Shown here one piece after another: positions 42,840-52,998 of a DNA stretch of 64,000 nucleotides. A program made the position numbers and the translations under genes. Numbering within the stretch: the first letter of the stretch is position 1; each line of letters starts with the position of its first letter. The notes beneath the pieces are model-generated. The model was not told where the DNA came from. It did not search any database and saw nothing but the letters and a program-made list of their open reading frames with translations. The DNA is from Eurosta solidaginis (Eukaryota; Arthropoda; Insecta; Diptera; Tephritidae), in assembly GCF_040869045.1 (NCBI RefSeq), contig NC_090319.1, positions 235,655,832 to 235,719,831 on the forward strand, read 5' to 3'.

Positions 42840-43293
42840 CATATTTCTCCAGCGTGAAAAGCACCGCTGCCCAGTTTACCCTTATATACATATATTACAT
42901 AATATATATTTTATAAAAAACCCATAGCAACAAACTTTGTCAAATTTTTGTCATTTTTCCAAAAGTTTATTTTACCGGTGCACCCAATATTAATTTTGCA
43001 TACAAACCTACAATTATATGCACCCATAATACCCACACGCACTTGTATATCTTTTTGCATAAGCCAAAAACCCACCCTCAACAAAGTAATTGCATGAGCA
43101 TACATACGTAACAACATAATAGAAGGAATCAACCAAGAAGATCATCGGTTACATATTCATGCATTTACTTTGTTAACAATAGATCAAGTGCATTGGCACG
43201 GCAAACAAAAGGTTGTTGGTACACCACAGTTTGTCGGCAAATATATTTCACCCATATATATAAATACATACATACGTACTATATACCCATATT

Positions 43294-43450
43294 ACTTGTG
43301 CTCAGACGCGCTGAGACAAGTACATATAACAAAGCAAAAAGCCGGTACACTTAGGCCGGTCTCAAAAAATAAAAACCCAGTGAACACAAATATTATAATA
43401 TTTATATTATTATACCCACATTACTTGTACTCAGAAGCGCTGAGACAAGC
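43294..43450 (+). repeat. Duplicated leader hairpin (two copies, 129 bp apart)
   Basis: 43294-43321 and 43423-43450: ACTTGT, one bulged base, CTCAG, 5-nt loop (ACGCG or AAGCG), CTGAG, ACAAGT/C. The stem survives between copies while loop and bulge bases vary, which suggests that structure matters. Confidence 0.7.
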
Positions 43451-43481
43451 TCGTATTAAAACCAAGCGCACATTAAGCTGG

Positions 43482-43527
<46 letters not shown>

Positions 43528-43620
43528 GTTTGTGCCCTTTTGACAAAATTTTTTTTTTTCTTCTCGATTTTCACAGCTTAATAAAAGCTCCCATTTCTTG
43601 GTAAATCACATTAAATTATA

Positions 43621-46600
43621 ATGCCAAAAACCAACGAAACCCACAAATTGACCACTGCAGACCAATGCCTGCAGGAATTCATATACGACGGTAACCAATT
43701 AGGGGTTTACTGCTCAAGATGGTCACCCTCCCAAGCTACCGATTTATCAGAGTGTATGCTTAAGGTCAAATTAGAAGACCTTGATAAAATATGGGCAAAG
43801 GTGCTAGAGTCCCATCGAGATGTAAGTTTCTCTGATAATTATACAGATGTCAGCGGCTCGGTTGAGCAAAAATTTGCGAAATGCATGGAAACGTTCCAAA
43901 CATGCAAATCACAAATTTTAGAAGCCTTACAGCTTTTTAATACTGCTAGCACCAACCAACAACAAATACCCGCCCACCCAATAAATGATTCAAACGCAAA
44001 CGGTTTTTATTTAAAAGTACCACCATGCGACACCGAAGTATTTCATGGTGGATACGAAGACTGGCCATCCTTTAGAGATATGTTCACGGCAGTCTATAAA
44101 AACCACCCTAAATTATCACCCGCTCAAAAATTATACCACCTACGCCTGAAAACAAAAGGACAAGCTGGGCTTATTGTAAAACAATACCCACTGAGCGATA
44201 ATAATTTCGAGCTTGCCTGGGAAGCGCTCAGATCTAGGTACGAGAACAAAAGGATACTCGTCGACAACCAACTGAAGACGCTGTTCAACCTACCCACAAT
44301 ATTCGCAGAAAGCGGAGAACAAATACAGAAGATGCAGACAACAATCAACAACTGCATGTCAACCCTTAACACCCAAGGAATCCCGACAACGGACTGGGAC
44401 CCAATCCTCGTTTACCTCTGCTCATCCAAACTGCCAAGTGAAAGCCTTTCACTATGGGAACAATCCCTCAGCTCCCGAAAAGAACTCCCACTTTGGGAGG
44501 ATATGAATAAATTTTTGACCAGCAGATACGAGGTAGTAGAGAGAATAAGTACCTATCGACCAGGCAAGGCGAAACCCCAATTTTCGAGTTTTACGCCACG
44601 AACGGTGAATCAAAACTCGACCCAATCTAACAATAATAGAACCCATGCATATCACACGGAGTTCAATAAAACGGCTTCGTGTAGATTATGCAATCAATAC
44701 CACGCAGTCAAATCTTGCGTTAGGTTTAGAAATTTATCGGTATCAGACCGAATCAAATTTGTGAGAGAAAATAGTTATTGCGAAAACTGTTTGTCTACGT
44801 CACACCCCAAGAACGAATGTAAAAGTAGTTTCACGTGCGTTTATTGCCAAAAGCGTCATCATTCGCTACTGCATTTGCAGCCCAAACCCCAACAATCACA
44901 ACCAAACCCCAGAGCTCAAAATTCCCAAGCCGGCACCCCTAGGAGAACGGACGACGAGCGAGCCTCAACATCGAAAGCCGCCGCAAGAGCCACCTCCTCC
45001 CTACAGTCTCAAGACAAAAACCCGGTTTCTTCACTCTTCTCGAGTAATCATGGAACCACCCTACTACCCACAGCAATAGTATCAGTATACTTTGCTGGCG
45101 AATTTCATAAAATTCGTGCCCTAATAGACCAAGGTTCACAAAAAACCTTTGTATCATCCCGTATACAAAAGGTTCTTGGTCTACCCACAAAAGAATCTCT
45201 CCACCAGATATCTGGAATGGGTGGAACGGTTGTGAAAAATGCCAATAAAGTCTGCCAGATAACATTCTGTTCAACAGACTTAACCCAAATGATAGACGCA
45301 CAAGCAATAATTTTGCCGAAACTAACTAAGTTCTTGCCCACAGTCAGAGTTTCAAGCATCGATCTGGAAGAACTGTCCCATTTACCCTTAGCGGATCCAC
45401 AGTATTCGATACCATCTAAAATCGATGTGGTAATCGGCAGCGATATCACCCCGCAAATCCTCACCGAAGGGCTCCTACGAAATGTGAGTGGAACATTACT
45501 TGCCCAAAACACAATATTCGGATGGATGTTAAGCGGCCCTGTAGCTGAAAAGGTATCAACCTTCAGCACTCATGTCACGGAATGCACCGATGACCCCATC
45601 AATCAACTTTTGAGACAATTTTGGGAACAGGAAGAAGTTCACCAAACCCAACAACGATCAGCAGATGATGAATACTGCGAAGCACTCTACCGGACAACCA
45701 CAATTCGTGAGGAAGATGGACGCTACAGAGTCAAACTACCCTTCAAATCGGAATTTCCAGCCAATCTGGTACTCGGTCATTCACGACCCGCGGCACAACA
45801 GCAGTATATCAGCATCGAACGAACCGTCGAAAGAAAACCCGAATTAAGAGACAAATATTTTGAAGTCCTTAATGAATATTTAACCATGGATCACATGGAA
45901 CCCGCCTCCCAACAAGAGATAATTAGAGATGGTAAATATTTATCATTTTATCTACCTCATCATGCTGTCATAAAACCCGACAGCAAAACCACAAAAGTGC
46001 GAGTCGTCTTCAACGCATCAAAAATGTCGCATTCTGGCAACTCGTTGAACGACGTGCTTCACACAGGCCCCACTCTACAAAATGACTTAATGCTCGTCAT
46101 ACTTAAATGGCGACTTTATAAGTTTGTTTTTAATGGCGATATTGAGAAAATGTATCGCCAAATACTCGTCCATGAAGAAGACAAAGATTTTCATCGAATC
46201 GTTTTTCGAAAACACCCAACTCTGCCGATACAAGATTTTCGACTAAAAACAGTTACCTTTGGTGTAAATTGCGCGCCATATTTGGCGATTCGAACCCTAC
46301 ACCAACTCGCCCACGACTGTCAAGATGAATATCCGCTCGCTAAAAATATTTTATTGAATGAAACTTATGTTGACGATATTTTGTCCGGCGGTCATGATAT
46401 ACAGTCCACTTTGAACTCTATGACTCAAGTTATCGAAGCTTTAAAATCGGCAGGGTTCCCTTTGAGGAAAATGTCGGCAAATCACCATGAAATTTTAAAA
46501 CCCGTTCCCGACCCTGATTTGCTAGACGTCGACTTCCTTAAATTCCATGATTCGAGTTCCACAAAAACCCTTGGAATTCAGTGGAACGCGCTAACCGACA

Positions 46601-48909
46601 CCTTCACCTACACGTATGATCCACCATCAGCAGAAAACACGACTACAAAAAGGCAGATTTTATCAGCAGTTGCAAAACTGTTTGACCCCGCAGGATGGCT
46701 TTCACCAATAATGATTCTTGCAAAAATGTTGCTGCAACAACTCTGGATGGAAGGAACGGATTGGGACGAAGACGTGAAGCCCGGAGCTCTCCAAAAATGG
46801 ACCTCAATTTATGAAAATTTACCTCATATCAGAGACATTAAAATCCCTAGGTGGGTACAGTATTCCCCCGATAAACTAATCCAGCTGCATGGATTCTCAG
46901 ATGCTTCAGAAAAAGCATTTTGTGCCTGTATATATTTACGAGTACAAACCCATGAAAATAGTTTTTCATCCCATTTGCTAGCTGCTAAAAGCAAAGTAGC
47001 ACCCCTCCAAACCGTGAGTCTTCCACGGTTGGAACTCTGTGGAGCAGTTTTACTCTCCAAGTTAGTGAAACAGCTGCGAAGTGAGCTGAATCTACCCCAA
47101 CACGAACTCATTCTCTGGTGCGATTCTGCCATCGTACTGGCCTGGTTAGAAAAACCACCCCATACCTGGAAAACGTATGTCGCGAACAGAACCTCTGAAA
47201 TTCTTAAGAACGTTGACAACGCCACTTGGAGGCACGTTTCCAGTAAGGATAACCCAGCGGATTTGGGCACTCGAGGCTGCAAGCCTCAGGATTTAGTCCA
47301 ATGTCCATTATGGTGGGAAGGACCTAATTGGCTTATCAATCCATCAACTTCGTGGCCAAAGGATATTTCTCACCACCCAACTCCCCCCGAACAACGACAT
47401 GTGGAAGTATTCCACACCCTGCAGGAAGAAAATATAGATATAATCGACCGTTTTTCGTCATTTTCTCGAGCGCTTAGAGTCGTGGCCTATATGTTGCGGT
47501 TTATCAAGAAAGCAAGGAAGCTGAAAGTTCCAGCCACGCTTAACCTCACCCACGCCGAAGTGAATGATGCCAAAATCAAAATCATCATTCAAACTCAACG
47601 GAATCATTACGGAGACACGATAGAGCTGCTTCAAACGTCAGGACCCTTACCCAAAAAGAACACCCTTCTGACATTAAACCCCATGCTAGATGACTCAGGA
47701 ATCATGCGAGTTTCTGGAAGATTAGCATATGCCACCTATAGCTTTAATGAGCGGCACCCAATTATCATACCCGAAAACTCTCGATTTTGTTCTCTTCTGT
47801 TAGACTTCCTCCATTCGCACCTGCTGCACGCCGACAAACAGCTGATGATCCGAATGGTACAGCAACAGTACTACATTCCACGTTTGAAGCAAAAGGTCAA
47901 AAAGCTCGTCTTCCACTGCAAAACCTGCACCATCTATAAACAGCAGATGAAAACGCAGATAATGGCAGCCTTGCCACCCGAGAGGTCAACGTATTCCCTA
48001 CCCTTTCATACAACAGGAGTCGACTTTGCTGGACCATTTATGGTAAAAACTTCTCCCCTTCGCCGAGCTTCGTATGTCAAAGCTTACGTTTGTGTGTTCG
48101 TCTGTTTTTCCACAAAGGCTGTTTATTTAGAAGTGTGCTCTGATCTCACCACGAATGCCTTCAACGCAGCCTTTGCCCGATTTACTGGCCGCCGTGGCCT
48201 ACCCCACCAGATATATTCTGACAACGGAAAGACGTTCGTCGGCGCACAACGCGGATTACAAAGAGAATTCACCACATTCCTCAAGGAAGTCGCTACAGAC
48301 GTCGCCGAAAAGTATGCAACTCACGGATTCTCATGGAAATTCATCCCACCATACGCTTCCCACATGGGTGGTCTATGGGAAGCGGCCGTGAAAAGCTTCA
48401 AGATACACTTTACGAAAGTAGCAGGAAACCAGAAGTTCTCCTTCGAAGAGCTTACTACCCTCTTAGTACGCATAGAGGCGGTCCTCAACTCCCGACCGCT
48501 CTCCCCTATGTCCGAAGATCCAATGGATCCCCTAGTCCTAACCCCAGGGCATTTCCTACGTGGCGCGCCGCTCTTGTCGTTACCGGAGCCAACTGCAGAG
48601 CATCTCACCTTGGTCAACAAATGGCAGAAACTGAAAGTGCTTCACCACCAATTCAGCACACGATGGAAGAACGAGTATCTCAAGGAGCTGCATAAGCGGT
48701 ACAAATGGAAATGCCCTCAACGCAATATTCAAGTTGGAGATTTAGTCGTGGTAAAGGATGATTTACTACCCCCGAACGAATGGCGTTTGGGACGGGTAAT
48801 CACTTTACACCCTGGATCGGATAAACATGTTCGAGTTGTGGAACTCAAAACACAAAACGGACTAATAACCCGAAATATTGCCAAACTGTGCGTGCTACCA
48901 ACTGCCTAG
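43621..48909 (+). CDS. BEL/Pao Gag-Pol polyprotein, intact
   Basis: 1,762 codons without interruption. In order: Gag with the Pao-type block ([15 protein letters not shown], about residues 160-310); a zinc-knuckle cluster ([13 protein letters not shown] at about 354, [15 protein letters not shown], then a CxxC-HH finger to about 420); protease ([14 protein letters not shown], about 497); RT ([20 protein letters not shown], catalytic YVDDILSGG at about 916); RNase H ([17 protein letters not shown], about 1088); integrase with HHCC (about 1395-1440) and D-D-E motifs (VDFAGPF about 1467, YSDNGKTF about 1533, Glu in GGLWEAAVK about 1588); and a C-terminal BEL-specific domain ([12 protein letters not shown]). 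Start chosen at the first ATG of the frame, 27 nt after 'ttcttgg'. It is the only apparently complete enzyme set in the window. Confidence 0.95.
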   Translation: MPKTNETHKLTTADQCLQEFIYDGNQLGVYCSRWSPSQATDLSECMLKVKLEDLDKIWAKVLESHRDVSFSDNYTDVSGSVEQKFAKCMETFQTCKSQILEALQLFNTASTNQQQIPAHPINDSNANGFYLKVPPCDTEVFHGGYEDWPSFRDMFTAVYKNHPKLSPAQKLYHLRLKTKGQAGLIVKQYPLSDNNFELAWEALRSRYENKRILVDNQLKTLFNLPTIFAESGEQIQKMQTTINNCMSTLNTQGIPTTDWDPILVYLCSSKLPSESLSLWEQSLSSRKELPLWEDMNKFLTSRYEVVERISTYRPGKAKPQFSSFTPRTVNQNSTQSNNNRTHAYHTEFNKTASCRLCNQYHAVKSCVRFRNLSVSDRIKFVRENSYCENCLSTSHPKNECKSSFTCVYCQKRHHSLLHLQPKPQQSQPNPRAQNSQAGTPRRTDDERASTSKAAARATSSLQSQDKNPVSSLFSSNHGTTLLPTAIVSVYFAGEFHKIRALIDQGSQKTFVSSRIQKVLGLPTKESLHQISGMGGTVVKNANKVCQITFCSTDLTQMIDAQAIILPKLTKFLPTVRVSSIDLEELSHLPLADPQYSIPSKIDVVIGSDITPQILTEGLLRNVSGTLLAQNTIFGWMLSGPVAEKVSTFSTHVTECTDDPINQLLRQFWEQEEVHQTQQRSADDEYCEALYRTTTIREEDGRYRVKLPFKSEFPANLVLGHSRPAAQQQYISIERTVERKPELRDKYFEVLNEYLTMDHMEPASQQEIIRDGKYLSFYLPHHAVIKPDSKTTKVRVVFNASKMSHSGNSLNDVLHTGPTLQNDLMLVILKWRLYKFVFNGDIEKMYRQILVHEEDKDFHRIVFRKHPTLPIQDFRLKTVTFGVNCAPYLAIRTLHQLAHDCQDEYPLAKNILLNETYVDDILSGGHDIQSTLNSMTQVIEALKSAGFPLRKMSANHHEILKPVPDPDLLDVDFLKFHDSSSTKTLGIQWNALTDTFTYTYDPPSAENTTTKRQILSAVAKLFDPAGWLSPIMILAKMLLQQLWMEGTDWDEDVKPGALQKWTSIYENLPHIRDIKIPRWVQYSPDKLIQLHGFSDASEKAFCACIYLRVQTHENSFSSHLLAAKSKVAPLQTVSLPRLELCGAVLLSKLVKQLRSELNLPQHELILWCDSAIVLAWLEKPPHTWKTYVANRTSEILKNVDNATWRHVSSKDNPADLGTRGCKPQDLVQCPLWWEGPNWLINPSTSWPKDISHHPTPPEQRHVEVFHTLQEENIDIIDRFSSFSRALRVVAYMLRFIKKARKLKVPATLNLTHAEVNDAKIKIIIQTQRNHYGDTIELLQTSGPLPKKNTLLTLNPMLDDSGIMRVSGRLAYATYSFNERHPIIIPENSRFCSLLLDFLHSHLLHADKQLMIRMVQQQYYIPRLKQKVKKLVFHCKTCTIYKQQMKTQIMAALPPERSTYSLPFHTTGVDFAGPFMVKTSPLRRASYVKAYVCVFVCFSTKAVYLEVCSDLTTNAFNAAFARFTGRRGLPHQIYSDNGKTFVGAQRGLQREFTTFLKEVATDVAEKYATHGFSWKFIPPYASHMGGLWEAAVKSFKIHFTKVAGNQKFSFEELTTLLVRIEAVLNSRPLSPMSEDPMDPLVLTPGHFLRGAPLLSLPEPTAEHLTLVNKWQKLKVLHHQFSTRWKNEYLKELHKRYKWKCPQRNIQVGDLVVVKDDLLPPNEWRLGRVITLHPGSDKHVRVVELKTQNGLITRNIAKLCVLPTA

Positions 48910-49009
48910 TAGTGCCAACCCTACCTCTGATACGCTCTGCTTCATGCCCCTAGCAATCTGGAAAGATATCTAAGCTACCCTCACCAACCCATTGTTTTGA
49001 AAAATACGT

Positions 49010-49030
49010 ATTTTTTTCTTGTCTTTACAG
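49010..49030 (+). promoter_or_regulatory. Splice-acceptor-like site after BEL pol
   Basis: A pyrimidine tract (tttttttcttgtctttaca) ending in AG at 49029-49030, about 120 bp after the Gag-Pol stop. It is followed at once by GC-rich sequence and a zinc-knuckle frame. The tract is a strong match to the insect 3' splice-site pattern. Confidence 0.6.
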
Positions 49031-49217
49031 GACCCGCAGACGTACGGAGATGCCAAAATGTCGGCTGTGTGGCCAGCGACACGCGCTAAGGCAGTGTCGG
49101 GCGTTCCTCGCGATGAAGCCGGAGGAGCGCTACGAGTGCGCGAGGAACCACCGGTACTGCATCAACTGTCTGGCAGTGTCGCACAGCACCGGGGCGTGTG
49201 ACTCAAAATCAGGCTAA
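49031..49217 (+). CDS. BEL accessory zinc-knuckle ORF (putative spliced exon)
   Basis: From 49032 a 61-codon frame opens with no good ATG of its own near the start; the leader ATG exon (42448-42455) would join it in frame. It encodes CRLCGQRHALRQC (CX2CX3HX4C) and YCINCLAVSHSTGAC (CX2CX4HX4C), the same spacings as the Gag fingers of this element. The frame stops at 49215-49217. Beyond the stop the same frame stays open to the LTR and reads a third, HH-type finger (GHHTLLH), so this copy looks prematurely terminated. A nucleic-acid-binding accessory role is inferred; expression is unproven. Base composition is much richer in GC than the rest of the element. Confidence 0.6.
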
Positions 49218-49460
49218 CGCAAATGCTCCCTCGGCCATCACACGCTCCTACACCGAGCTCGACGCACACCCACCAACCCGCGTCGCACCGATAGAGGACC
49301 ACAGCGCGCAACAGCCCAACATCGCCAACGGGCAATTCGAAGCCGGTCGGCTAGACAGCGCGACGACCGAATACGACAATTAGTAGCCGAGGCACAGGCG
49401 GCCCTGGACAGGGTTGATGCCGTCCTTAACCCATCAACGCGTCGGGCGGGGGGGGGAGCA
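49218..49460 (+). pseudogene. Continuation of the BEL accessory frame
   Basis: GC-rich, arginine-rich continuation of the zinc-knuckle frame after the in-frame TAA: an HTLLH motif, a long Arg/Ala/Gln region and an amphipathic-looking LVAEAQAALDRVDAVL segment, running into the G-rich tract (49448-49458) that primes the 3' LTR. Another frame (49198-49383) is also open but has no features. Confidence 0.5.
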
Positions 49461-49824
49461 TGTTGAAGACATGATCGAGTTTTCGGACTAAGTCCGCCCC
49501 ATCCGTCTGGCAACACCCGGCCAGTGCGGCCAAGCGCAAGCAGTGCAGCTCAGCTGTGGCTTGCCAACCACCACCGCGCTCACTCTCAATTGAGTTTAGT
49601 TTGTCATTAACTACCAGCCCGTTCGCTACGCATCGTCAACAATATTCGTTTTGCTATACTACCGCCCGCCCACCGTCGCGCATCTTTTAATATTTAATTA
49701 ATTTCCCATTTATTACTTTGTTTGTAATTGAAAGTTTTGAAGTGTGAATAAAATACATATTTTAGTTTAACTCCGCGCCTTCTTTCTAAATACACATAGT
49801 GCTGCGTTAGTGCAAAAATAAACA
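49461..49824 (+). repeat. 3' LTR of BEL element
   Basis: Differs from the 5' LTR at two positions that I can see (C/A near 49501-49505; A/T near 49791). Confidence 0.94.
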
Positions 49825-49829
49825 CAACG

Positions 49830-50700
49830 ATAGAACATAATAGGGCACATTGTTCTTTACAGGAAAATTATAAGCAGTTGATAGAAGAATATTACTTCCC
49901 GGATATAAAAACACACTTAAAACAATAACAAAAAATTGTAGAATATGTTTAAAAAATAAATATAATAGGCATCCTGCAAAACCTCAAATAGGAGAAACTC
50001 TGATTCCCGAATATCCTGGAGAAAGTTTACACATTGATATATTTTCAATTGATAAACAACATTTTTTAACTTGTATTGATAAATTTTCGAAATTCGTTCA
50101 AGTAGTACCTATCTCATCTAGATCGATAATAGATATAAAACCTGCATTATTTGTATTACTAAATCATTTTAAGAAAACTAAACTTATTCTTTCTGATAAT
50201 GAAAAATCGTTTCAATCAAATACAATAAGTAACATGTTGTAAAATCACTTTGATTTAGATCAATTTTTCATACCACCTCTTCATAGTAAGAGTAATGGAC
50301 AAATAGAACGGCTACATTCTACAATAATTGAAATAACTAGGTGTTTAAAAATAGAAAAAAAATTTTACTGATATAACTGATTCAGTTCTTTTAGAAACAT
50401 ACCATTATAATAACACAATTCATTCTGTAATACAATTGAAACCTATTGATGTAATTAGTTCATTTTCAAAAGAGTTTTTAAGTTCTGTATAATCTTTACT
50501 AAGTTCAGCACAGAGTATTGCTTTAAAAAGGTCAAGAAAAGTCAGAAGTAGTTTTAAAAAAGGAGAAGTGGTTTTTGTACGTAGAAATAAACGTTTGGAT
50601 AATAAATTGAATAAGGTATATGAACAAAATGTTGTACAAAAAGATCTTGGAACAACAGTTTTAATTAATGGAAAAAAAAATTTATAAAGATAATATTCGT
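49830..50700 (+). pseudogene. Gypsy B integrase
   Basis: Continues the pol frame interrupted by the BEL element: HNRAHCSLQENY and NCRICLKNK form the HHCC zinc region; HIDIFSIDK, LILSDNEKSFQ and SKSNGQIERLH carry the D, D and E positions. A GPY-type tail is not obvious, but an RSRKVRSSFKKGEVVFVRR block near 50540 fits the integrase C-terminus. Several stops (near 49927, 50240 and 50370) and frameshifts are present. Dead. Confidence 0.85.
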
Positions 50701-50841
50701 TGATAGTATTTTACTTGAAATTTGAAAATTTATAAATAATTTACATACACAATATTGATTATACGAATGTTTAGTGTTTAATTTTAAAAATTATTTGAGT
50801 ATTTGTCGAAGCGAGGACGTATCGATTTTAAAAGGGGGAGA

Positions 50842-51087
50842 AGTTAAGCAATGTTTAGTTTAATAAATATAAATTAATTATTTCAAATAAATAATTTGTA
50901 ATATATTCTAAAAAAATACTTAAATAATTTTTGGAATAACCAAAGATAGCATTTGTTGAAAAATTGTAATAGAAAAATGTATAAAAAATATTTAGAGTTT
51001 TCAGTTTTCAGTTTTTTCAGTTTTCAGTCTGTGAATTCATTGTTAAATAAATAATATTTAAATTGAAAAATTTTAATATTTTTCATT
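50842..51087 (+). repeat. 3' LTR of gypsy B
   Basis: 246 bp, preceded by the purine tract aaaagggggaga. It carries an extra ttttcag unit relative to the 5' LTR. Confidence 0.9.
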
Positions 51088-51965
51088 TATACAAGTGGGC
51101 GTCGTCCCTTACCGATCTCGTCCATTTGTTCTGGAAATATTTCCTGTTATAGGGAAAATTTGTATAGCAAATTTTATTACGATCCGTTAATTTTTCTTCG
51201 AGTTATGGCTCCGGAAACATAGAAAATTGCTTAGTCATAAAAGGGGCGATCGCACGCCCATTTTTAAAAATTTAAAGGTTTTCCTATTTACTGTTATAAA
51301 TTCACTTGCGAAATTAAATACCATTGATATAAAGCCCTTTTTTGCAAAGATACTGCTTATTTTATTCGTCCACCACCCTTTTAAAAATCTTTTATATACA
51401 AATGGGTGTGGTCCTTAACCGATGTCGTTAGTTTTTCTTCAACGCATTCGTAAAGGCAACCTGTCTGCCGTATTTTGTTACGATAGGTTTAACGATTTTT
51501 GATTAATAATATTTGTAAAATTGATTTTATCACAAGTGGGCGGTGTCACGCCCATTTTAAACAATTTTTCCAAATTTTTCTCAAGAGTCTCAATATCAGT
51601 CCAACATTTCAACATTCTAGGTGCATTATTTACTAAATTATCAGGTTTTTTGTGTTTTCCAAAATTTTATATATATAAAAAGTGGGCGTAGTTATCATCC
51701 GATTTCGCTCATTTTAAATACCAATCTATTCTTGGATATCCAGATAAGCTAATGTACCAAATTTGGTGAAGATATCTCAATATTTACTCAAGTTATCGTG
51801 CTAGCGGACGGACGGACAGACGGACGGACATGGCTCGATCAAATTTTCTTTTCGATACTGATGAATTTAATATAAGGAAGTCTATATCTATCCCGATTCC
51901 TTTATACTTGTACAACCAACCGTTCTCCAATCAAAGTTAATATACTCTGTGTGCAAAGCACGTTC
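51088..51965 (-). mobile_element. DINE-1-like element, 5' half, split by gypsy B
   Basis: Starts with the TATA duplication and continues the element from 37086. It contains the inverted GTCC microsatellite (ggacggacggacag, 51797-51832) and ends on the minus strand with the 5' consensus (...gcacacagagtatattaac). The whole element is inserted in gypsy A between the linker and RT. Confidence 0.82.
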
Positions 51966-52327
51966 ATTCTTTAATAAATAAATTAAAAAAATGTTGAGTG
52001 AAAACATAATAAGGCCTAGTAAAAGCCCATAGAACTCACGTTGTACCCAAACTTAGAATGGTCATCGATTATAAAAAGATTAATGAACCTACCATCTCTG
52101 ATCGTTACCCAATTCCGGATGCTAACATAATTTTATCAACTTTAAGTAAATTAAAATATTTTTCAAGCATTGATTTAGAAAGAATCAGGTTTTCATCAAA
52201 TTTTAATGTCGGAAAATTACATCGAAAAACCCGCTTTCTCCGCAAATAATAGAAAATATGAATTTTTGAGAATGCCTTTCGGTCTGAAAAATGCACCTAG
52301 AATTTTTCCAAGAGCAATGGATGATAT
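51966..52327 (+). pseudogene. Gypsy A: reverse transcriptase N-terminal part
   Basis: ENIIRPSKSP, LRMVIDYKKINEPT, DRYPIPDANIILSTL, YFSSIDLE, then after a frameshift YEFLRMPFGLKNAP and AMDDIV: the fingers and start of the palm of a gypsy RT. It follows on from the linker at 36546 across the DINE-1-like insertion and is cut before the YxDD motif by the family C LTR at 52328. Confidence 0.85.
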
Positions 52328-52947
52328 TGTTACGAATATTAGCAAAACTAAGGAGTGCTGCCAGCTCTAAGCGATGCTAAGCAGTGACGTGAATGCACAT
52401 CAATAATTCAATCATCATGTATCTACATAAACGAAACAATAACTGCGTCTACATATATGTACCATGTACGTATACGAGCAGCGGAGAGTCTATGCACTAA
52501 CACATGCATATATCTGAGAAGTTTGAGAGCTACTGGACTAGTAGATTCTGGAAGCGCCTAAAAGATGTATAAAATTGTGTAATTTTAGTTATAGCTGAGA
52601 AGTTTGAGAGCTCATGGACAATGCTAGTAGATTCTAGAAAAATGCGAACGAGGAAACCAAAGAGTATGAAAGGCGACAGATGTAGAGGTGCTGTAATTCA
52701 GTTTGAGTTGAGCACTCAATCAGTTATTGATTAAGCAAGCGATCTGGCGGCCAGTAGTAGAGTTTAATTTGAGTTATCAATCAGTTTGGTTATTAAGCCA
52801 GCGAGTAGCAAAGTATAAGTGTTATTGTGAAGTACTTTAATAAAGGCTATTTTTCCATTATTCAATATTGGAGTTATTTATTCTACAGTTTAGCGATACG
52901 AACCTAGCAAAAGGGTAAATAAGAGGATTTGCAGCAAATACGTTACA
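52328..52947 (+). repeat. LTR1 of the family C array
   Basis: 620 bp, TGTTACGAATATT...ATACGTTACA. The TATA box seen in LTR2 reads TATGAAAG here (52665-52672). About 15 differences from LTR2 by eye (roughly 2-3%). Confidence 0.88.
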
Positions 52948-52998
52948 ATTGGTGTCAGAAGAGGAATTGTTGAATAAATTCTAGAGGACAACAAGGAC

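Larger units (their letters stand above)
41587..43620 (+). promoter_or_regulatory. BEL leader: A-rich, hairpin-rich untranslated region
   Basis: About 2 kb. The first third is extremely A-rich. The rest holds a series of short hairpins, several preceded by 'tataccc' (42500-42516, 42551-42569, 42815-42839, 42850-42869, 43294-43321, 43423-43450), and a 39-A run (43485-43523) near its end. It includes an ATG-splice donor at 42448-42461. No long supported coding frame. Likely roles are RNA packaging and expression control, by inference. Confidence 0.7.
41223..49824 (+). mobile_element. BEL/Pao retrotransposon, complete and probably young
   Basis: 8,602 bp with 364-bp LTRs (41223-41586, 49461-49824; two differences seen) and a 5-bp duplication CAACG (41218-41222, 49825-49829). 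A primer site begins directly after the 5' LTR (tggtcctttagtgcc) and a G-rich tract precedes the 3' LTR. A 2-kb A-rich leader, one intact 1,762-codon Gag-Pol, and a GC-rich 3' region with a small zinc-knuckle frame complete it. It interrupts gypsy B between RNase H and integrase. Confidence 0.95.
37087..51087 (+). mobile_element. Gypsy B: LTR retrotransposon (errantivirus-like), hosting a BEL element
   Basis: LTRs 37087-37326 and 50842-51087 start AGTTAAGCAATG and end TTTTTCATT; TATA duplicated at 37083-37086 and 51088-51091. AGT-start LTRs, a TATA target and a TGGCGCCCAAC primer site (Lys-tRNA-like) resemble the gypsy/17.6 group of insects. Gag, protease, RT, RNase H and integrase segments are all present but broken; no envelope gene is visible between integrase and the 3' LTR. 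About 5.4 kb without the BEL insertion. The LTRs differ by several substitutions and indels, so it is older than the BEL. Confidence 0.9.

Noticed and set aside
43170..43604. 144-codon frame in the BEL leader as an extra Gag piece
   Set aside because: It runs through hairpins and the 39-A run, giving a poly-Lys stretch; no Gag similarity.
48155..48695. Overlapping frames of 78-120 codons inside BEL integrase
   Set aside because: Shadows of the main polyprotein frame; they lack motifs.
50701..50841. Envelope gene in gypsy B, which would make it a typical errantivirus
   Set aside because: Only ~140 bp separate integrase from the 3' LTR; there is no space and no signal peptide or membrane segment.
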